In this document: piece by piece, positions 62,846-64,000 of the stretch
How the letters are laid out: each line of letters starts with the position of its first letter
Numbering within the stretch: position 1 is the stretch's first letter
Assembly (NCBI RefSeq): GCF_025917315.1
Contig: NZ_CP080627.1
Coordinates: 3,534,001 to 3,598,000, forward strand
Origin: Halomonas qaidamensis
Lineage (GTDB): Bacteria; Pseudomonadota; Gammaproteobacteria; Pseudomonadales; Halomonadaceae
Reading direction: 5' to 3'
DNA length: 64,000 nucleotides
The notes under the pieces: generated by a model
Database searches by the model: none
The model's input: only the letters and a program-made list of their open reading frames with translations
What the model was told of the DNA's origin: nothing
Program-made: the position numbers and the translations under genes

Positions 62846-63124
62846 ATGCGAACTGTTCCAATTTTCAAAGATGATAATAGCCAGATCGTCTACCTGCCCG
62901 CTGATATGGTATATGAAGGGGTTAGAAAACTTAAGATTACTCAGGCAAAGGAAGTAATTACTCTGCGTCCTGTTCGTTCATCCTGGATATCCTATCCTGA
63001 GCTGCCTAAGGCTGATGCCGAGTTCCTTCATCAGCGTCCCGTAATCGTGGATGCTAAAGACAGGAGCGACCTTCCACACAGCAGCTCGTCAAAGTCCTCA
63101 AAATACCCCGATGGCAATTGTTGA
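62846..63124 (+). CDS. VapB-like (AbrB-fold) antitoxin, orphan
   Basis: The first 70 residues match VapB-type antitoxins with a swapped-hairpin DNA-binding fold: TVPIFKDDNSQIVYLPADM, then ITLRPVRSSW and PELPKADAEFL. The last 20 residues are Ser-rich and unusual for VapB, perhaps the result of a frameshift near the end. A strong AGGAGG site precedes the ATG. No VapC toxin (PIN domain) follows; the next frames look like parts of other genes. Confidence 0.72.
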   Translation: MRTVPIFKDDNSQIVYLPADMVYEGVRKLKITQAKEVITLRPVRSSWISYPELPKADAEFLHQRPVIVDAKDRSDLPHSSSSKSSKYPDGNC

Positions 63125-63534
63125 ATTATATCCCAGGTGCACGTAACGGCGGCATAATTGAGAGCAAAGTGCTGGAGAATTGGATAACGAAGGCCCGAAC
63201 TCTCGCCAATGCGGAGCATATTGAAGATATCGCCGACTACTGGATCGGAAAAATGCTTTCGGCATCGCCGATGGCGGGCGACGGTGTCTGTACGATAAAG
63301 CCAAAAAGTAACATGATCGATCTATTCCACAGCAATGCAATGATCGAAGGCTTCAAAATTGGCAAATCTAATCGCCGTGGTGTAACGACGCGTATGACGA
63401 GCGATGGTGGTGCCCTAGAATGCGAGGAGGAAATGAAGTACCGCGCCTGGATTGGCAGGTTTAGGGTTCCTTCAGTAGTTACAAAGTTAAGGTCAAGAGT
63501 TCGCGATTCAATGCGTATGATCGGACAGGCCTGA
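63118..63534 (+). CDS. C-terminal fragment-like protein
   Basis: A 138-codon frame starts at TTG 63118, overlapping the VapB-like gene. The protein from about residue 20 (LENWITKARTLANAEHIED, then YWIGKMLSASP, RRGVTTRMTSDGG) looks like the C-terminal part of a larger island-borne protein of unknown function, so the N-terminal part may have been lost. Confidence that it is expressed is low. Confidence 0.4.
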   Translation: MLNYIPGARNGGIIESKVLENWITKARTLANAEHIEDIADYWIGKMLSASPMAGDGVCTIKPKSNMIDLFHSNAMIEGFKIGKSNRRGVTTRMTSDGGALECEEEMKYRAWIGRFRVPSVVTKLRSRVRDSMRMIGQA

Positions 63535-63598
63535 GTAATGGGAGTATCCGAAAATCACCGTTAATACTTACACGTTCGGCCCCTCCCGCTGGTTAGTA

Positions 63599-64000
63599 AT
63601 GCTAGGTTTGACACGCCCCTGGAAGCTGACTTTGAAGAGTGGTTCGATTCATCTCCAGCGTTCCAACAGGGTCTTCACATACCCCCTCATTAACCTTCAT
63701 GAGGCCAATCTGTCTGGCAAGTCCATACACGACGTTGTAAAGCTTCAGTTTTACAACGAGCCGTCCTCCATCGGCCTTCGAGGATTAGCCCGTGGAGATG
63801 GCCAGCGACTGTTGGACAGTCTTCGGGTTGCTACGGCTGCCGCTCTAGACCCATATGAGCACTGCCTACTTGACTGGGGCCAAACTCTCTCCCGTCGCCT
63901 CGAAATACATCGCTGGCTTGGAGTCCGTGAGTGGAGCGCAATCTGTCTAGAGCGTAACGACGCCCTCCCCATCAAAGACGGCCCCACATTAGGAAGTGTG
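63599..64000 (+). CDS. Probable HelD/UvrD-like helicase, N-terminal part (runs off window)
   Basis: A plus-strand frame is open from about 63540 past the window end; the ATG at 63599 is the first in frame. The visible part has SRWLVMLGLTRPWKLTL-like and LHLQR-type blocks then an IGLRGLARGDGQRLLDSL segment, resembling the accessory N-terminal domain of HelD (DNA helicase IV) proteins as I recall it. The helicase motifs would lie beyond the window. An ATG at 63538 is out of frame, so an N-terminal frameshift is also possible. Confidence 0.35.
   Translation, partial: MLGLTRPWKLTLKSGSIHLQRSNRVFTYPLINLHEANLSGKSIHDVVKLQFYNEPSSIGLRGLARGDGQRLLDSLRVATAAALDPYEHCLLDWGQTLSRRLEIHRWLGVREWSAICLERNDALPIKDGPTLGSV

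Larger units (their letters stand above)
51838..64000. mobile_element. Genomic island inserted in comM (left part)
   Basis: Everything from the comM break to the window end looks like accessory cargo: mostly unknown genes on both strands, orphan antitoxins, broken genes, a mobile umuDC operon and A+T-rich stretches, with longer gene gaps than the core region. No distal comM, transposase or integrase gene appears, so the island continues beyond 64000. Other mobile elements may be nested in it (see the end-like motif at 54072). Confidence 0.75.

Noticed and set aside
63751..63987. Minus-strand Arg/Ser-rich frame
   Set aside because: It is the shadow of the plus-strand helicase-like frame.
51838..64000. 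CRISPR array or phage genes in the island
   Set aside because: No regularly spaced direct repeats, cas genes, or phage structural, terminase or integrase genes are visible.

Overview
The window looks like chromosomal DNA of a halophilic gammaproteobacterium, most like Halomonas and relatives (Halomonadaceae). This is inferred from gene content: NhaC- and NhaD-type Na+/H+ antiporters, an SbtA-type bicarbonate carrier, DUF1853 and DUF2835 proteins, and the order ispB / rplU-rpmA-obg-proB. No rRNA gene is present to confirm it.

Positions 119-15756 form a formate dehydrogenase and molybdenum cofactor region. A minus-strand operon encodes a polyferredoxin, a TorD-type chaperone, a small Tat-signal protein and the alpha, beta and gamma subunits of a membrane-bound, Cys-dependent formate dehydrogenase. 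It ends in a strong terminator. DUF1244-moaB-moeA follow it, and a DUF3305-DUF3306 pair precedes it. A divergent plus-strand operon (fdhD-mobA-moeA2-moaA-COG0523 GTPase) is joined by 4-bp overlaps. Together these make, mature and use the Mo cofactor for formate oxidation.

Positions 15807-31922 hold two large c-di-GMP proteins, LysR regulators, an internally deleted amino acid oxidase pseudogene, three ion or bicarbonate carriers (NhaC, SbtA, NhaD) and small genes. Positions 31974-40793 hold an NlpC/P60 lipoprotein, a phnD-phnC-phnE-phnE-phosphatase operon behind a five-repeat PHO box, an EAL-CBS-GGDEF protein and a PhoD-like phosphatase. Positions 40827-49791 hold a two-component system with two divergent PepSY genes, then housekeeping genes (DUF1853, proB, obg, rpmA, rplU, ispB) and tRNA-Pro(CGG).

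From 51838 the window enters an accessory island. The comM/yifB gene is cut after a Gly-Gly-Gly stretch by a sequence starting TGTCATTTACAG and carrying two TGCGACA repeats 20 bp apart. This resembles the end of a Tn7/Tn402-superfamily transposon, and comM is the known target of AbaR-type islands. To the end of the window the island carries an unknown protein paired with a DnaJ-type zinc-finger protein, a lone TnsE-like protein, a coiled-coil protein, orphan antitoxins (DUF2384 and VapB-like), an SOS-controlled umuDC operon beside a SRAP/YedK gene, a two-gene operon with a membrane-anchored coiled-coil protein, and the start of a probable HelD-like helicase. Core transposase genes (tnsA/B/C) and the distal comM half are not seen, so the island extends past the window. 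The most likely undescribed systems are the 53283-52163 pair, the 62635-61777 pair and the TnsE-like gene with its neighbour.
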